Assembly: GCA_903837025.1 (NCBI GenBank)
Contig: CAILTC010000062.1
Span: 1-7,932 of the forward strand
Length of the DNA: 7,932 nt
Source of the DNA: an uncultured Bacteroidota bacterium
Lineage (GTDB): Bacteria; Bacteroidota; Bacteroidia; Flavobacteriales; Flavobacteriaceae
Direction: 5' to 3'
Position numbers and translations under genes: made by a program. Shown here piece after piece: positions 6,782 to 7,932 of the stretch. The number at the start of each line of letters is the position of its first letter. Within the stretch, counting starts at the first letter, position 1. Under the pieces are notes generated by a model. It was not told where the DNA came from. It did not search any database and saw only the letters and a list, made by a program, of their open reading frames with translations.

Positions 6782-7932
6782 ATGAGAAAAATAATAAGCT
6801 TGCTAATTCTAGCTTTAGGACTTGTATCGCACAATTCCCAAGCGCAATCGAATACAAAAAATGCAAAAACTCCTTTCGTATGGGGTGCTGCCAATGTGTA
6901 TTTTCTTTTGACCGACCGATTTAATGACGGGGACAAAACGAACGACCACACCTATAACAGAACTAAAACTGCAGGGAAATTACGTGGTTTTGAAGGGGGA
7001 GATATTCGTGGAGTGATCCAAAAAATCGATGAAAACTATTTTGACAAACTCGGAATAGATGTGATTTGGCTTACACCAATTGTAGAGCAAATTCACGATG
7101 CGGTTGACGAAGGAACCGGTTTGAGTTATGGATTTCATGGTTATTGGGCCAGAGATTGGAGTACTTTAGATCCTAGTTTTGGAACCAAAAAAGATTTGGC
7201 AGAATTAGTACAAAAAGCACACAAACATGGTATTCGTATCATGCTTGATGCCGTAATCAACCACACAGGACCAGTTACCGAAGAAGATTCTGTGTATCCG
7301 AATGATTGGGTACGAATTGCGCCAAAATGCACCTACAAATCCTATGACACCTACATTAATTGTACTTTAGTAGACAATCTTCCGGATGTAAAAACCGAAA
7401 GTAATGACAATGTTGAATTACCTCCTTTTTTAGTTGAAAAATGGAAAAAGGAAGGTCGTTATGAGGCTGAAGTTACTAGTTTGAATACTTTTTTTAAGAA
7501 AACAGGATTACCAAGAGCGCCACGTTTTTATATTATGAAATGGCTTTCAGATTATATTCGAGATTACGGAATTGATGGTTATCGTGTGGATACCGCCAAA
7601 CATACGTATGAAAATGTATGGGCAGATTTTAGAAAAGTATGTGATGTATCATTCGCCGAATACAAGAAAAATAATCCGAAGAAAGTCCTAGATTCTAATC
7701 CGTTTTTTATGGTTGGCGAAGTTTACGGCTATAATATTGGCGCAAAAAGACTTTATGATTTTGGAGATAGAAAAGTAGATTATTTCGCTAATGGTTTCAC
7801 AGGTTTAATCAATTTTGATTTTAGAAACGAAGCTAAAATGGACTATGAACCTCTATTTTCTAAATATTCAACTATTTTAAATGCTGATTTAAAAGGCAAA
7901 ACCGTGATGAATTATATTTCGTCTCACGATGA
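6782..7932 (+). CDS. Secreted MalS-like GH13 alpha-amylase (3' end beyond window)
   Basis: The frame stays open from this ATG to the window edge, giving 383 residues plus a partial codon. It is probably an exported alpha-amylase cutting maltodextrins. The Sec signal peptide (MRKIISLLILALGLVSHNSQ, then Ala21) is followed by Gln22, with no lipobox. The GH13 barrel shows DRFNDGD (45-51), GGDIRG (72-77), region I LDAVINH (Asp156), region II GYRVDTAKH (nucleophile Asp270), region III VGEVYG (acid/base Glu313) and region IV SSHD (Asp383, the last complete codon). The long stretch between regions I and II carries LPDVKTES (200-207) and WLSDYIRDYGIDG (254-266). From memory these closely match E. coli periplasmic alpha-amylase MalS (subfamily GH13_19). 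Cys183 and Cys194 could form a disulfide. The gene starts one base after the GH31 stop, so translational coupling is likely. The C-terminal domain, and any sorting signal there, cannot be seen. Confidence 0.9.
   Translation, partial: MRKIISLLILALGLVSHNSQAQSNTKNAKTPFVWGAANVYFLLTDRFNDGDKTNDHTYNRTKTAGKLRGFEGGDIRGVIQKIDENYFDKLGIDVIWLTPIVEQIHDAVDEGTGLSYGFHGYWARDWSTLDPSFGTKKDLAELVQKAHKHGIRIMLDAVINHTGPVTEEDSVYPNDWVRIAPKCTYKSYDTYINCTLVDNLPDVKTESNDNVELPPFLVEKWKKEGRYEAEVTSLNTFFKKTGLPRAPRFYIMKWLSDYIRDYGIDGYRVDTAKHTYENVWADFRKVCDVSFAEYKKNNPKKVLDSNPFFMVGEVYGYNIGAKRLYDFGDRKVDYFANGFTGLINFDFRNEAKMDYEPLFSKYSTILNADLKGKTVMNYISSHD

Noticed and set aside
6694..7332. Minus-strand open frames opposite the end of GH31 and the amylase
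   Set aside because: They overlap the signal peptide and conserved GH13 blocks on the + strand and have no independent support.

Overview
The window looks like part of a starch and maltodextrin utilisation locus from a Bacteroidota bacterium, most probably Flavobacterium or a close relative. The DNA is AT-rich. The start codons have A-rich leaders and no clear Shine-Dalgarno sequence. The exported proteins have signal peptides with a Gln right after the predicted cleavage site. The protein sequences also match, from memory, Flavobacterium-type maltose phosphorylase and cyclomaltodextrinase.

Layout, all on the + strand: (1) a GH65 maltose phosphorylase whose first few codons lie before the window; (2) a 196-bp gap holding a 65-bp palindromic repeat plus an extra half-copy; (3) a complete secreted GH13 cyclomaltodextrinase/neopullulanase-type enzyme (SusA-like role); (4) an 85-bp gap almost filled by a second copy of the same 65-bp palindrome; (5) a complete secreted GH31 alpha-glucosidase-type enzyme; (6) after a single base, a secreted GH13 alpha-amylase resembling E. 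coli MalS, cut by the window's right edge just after its third catalytic residue.

The genes form a coherent pathway. The three exported hydrolases (two GH13, one GH31) would shorten and debranch maltodextrins, or open cyclodextrins, in the periplasm. The phosphorylase has no visible signal peptide in the part seen and would split imported maltose with phosphate into glucose and beta-glucose 1-phosphate in the cytoplasm. A beta-phosphoglucomutase, a sugar transporter, a SusC/SusD pair and a regulator would be expected nearby, but none is in this window.

I see no RNA genes, CRISPR array, transposase or prophage. The enzymes belong to known families. The least explained feature is the intergenic palindrome family that brackets the cyclomaltodextrinase gene. 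No undescribed enzyme system is evident.
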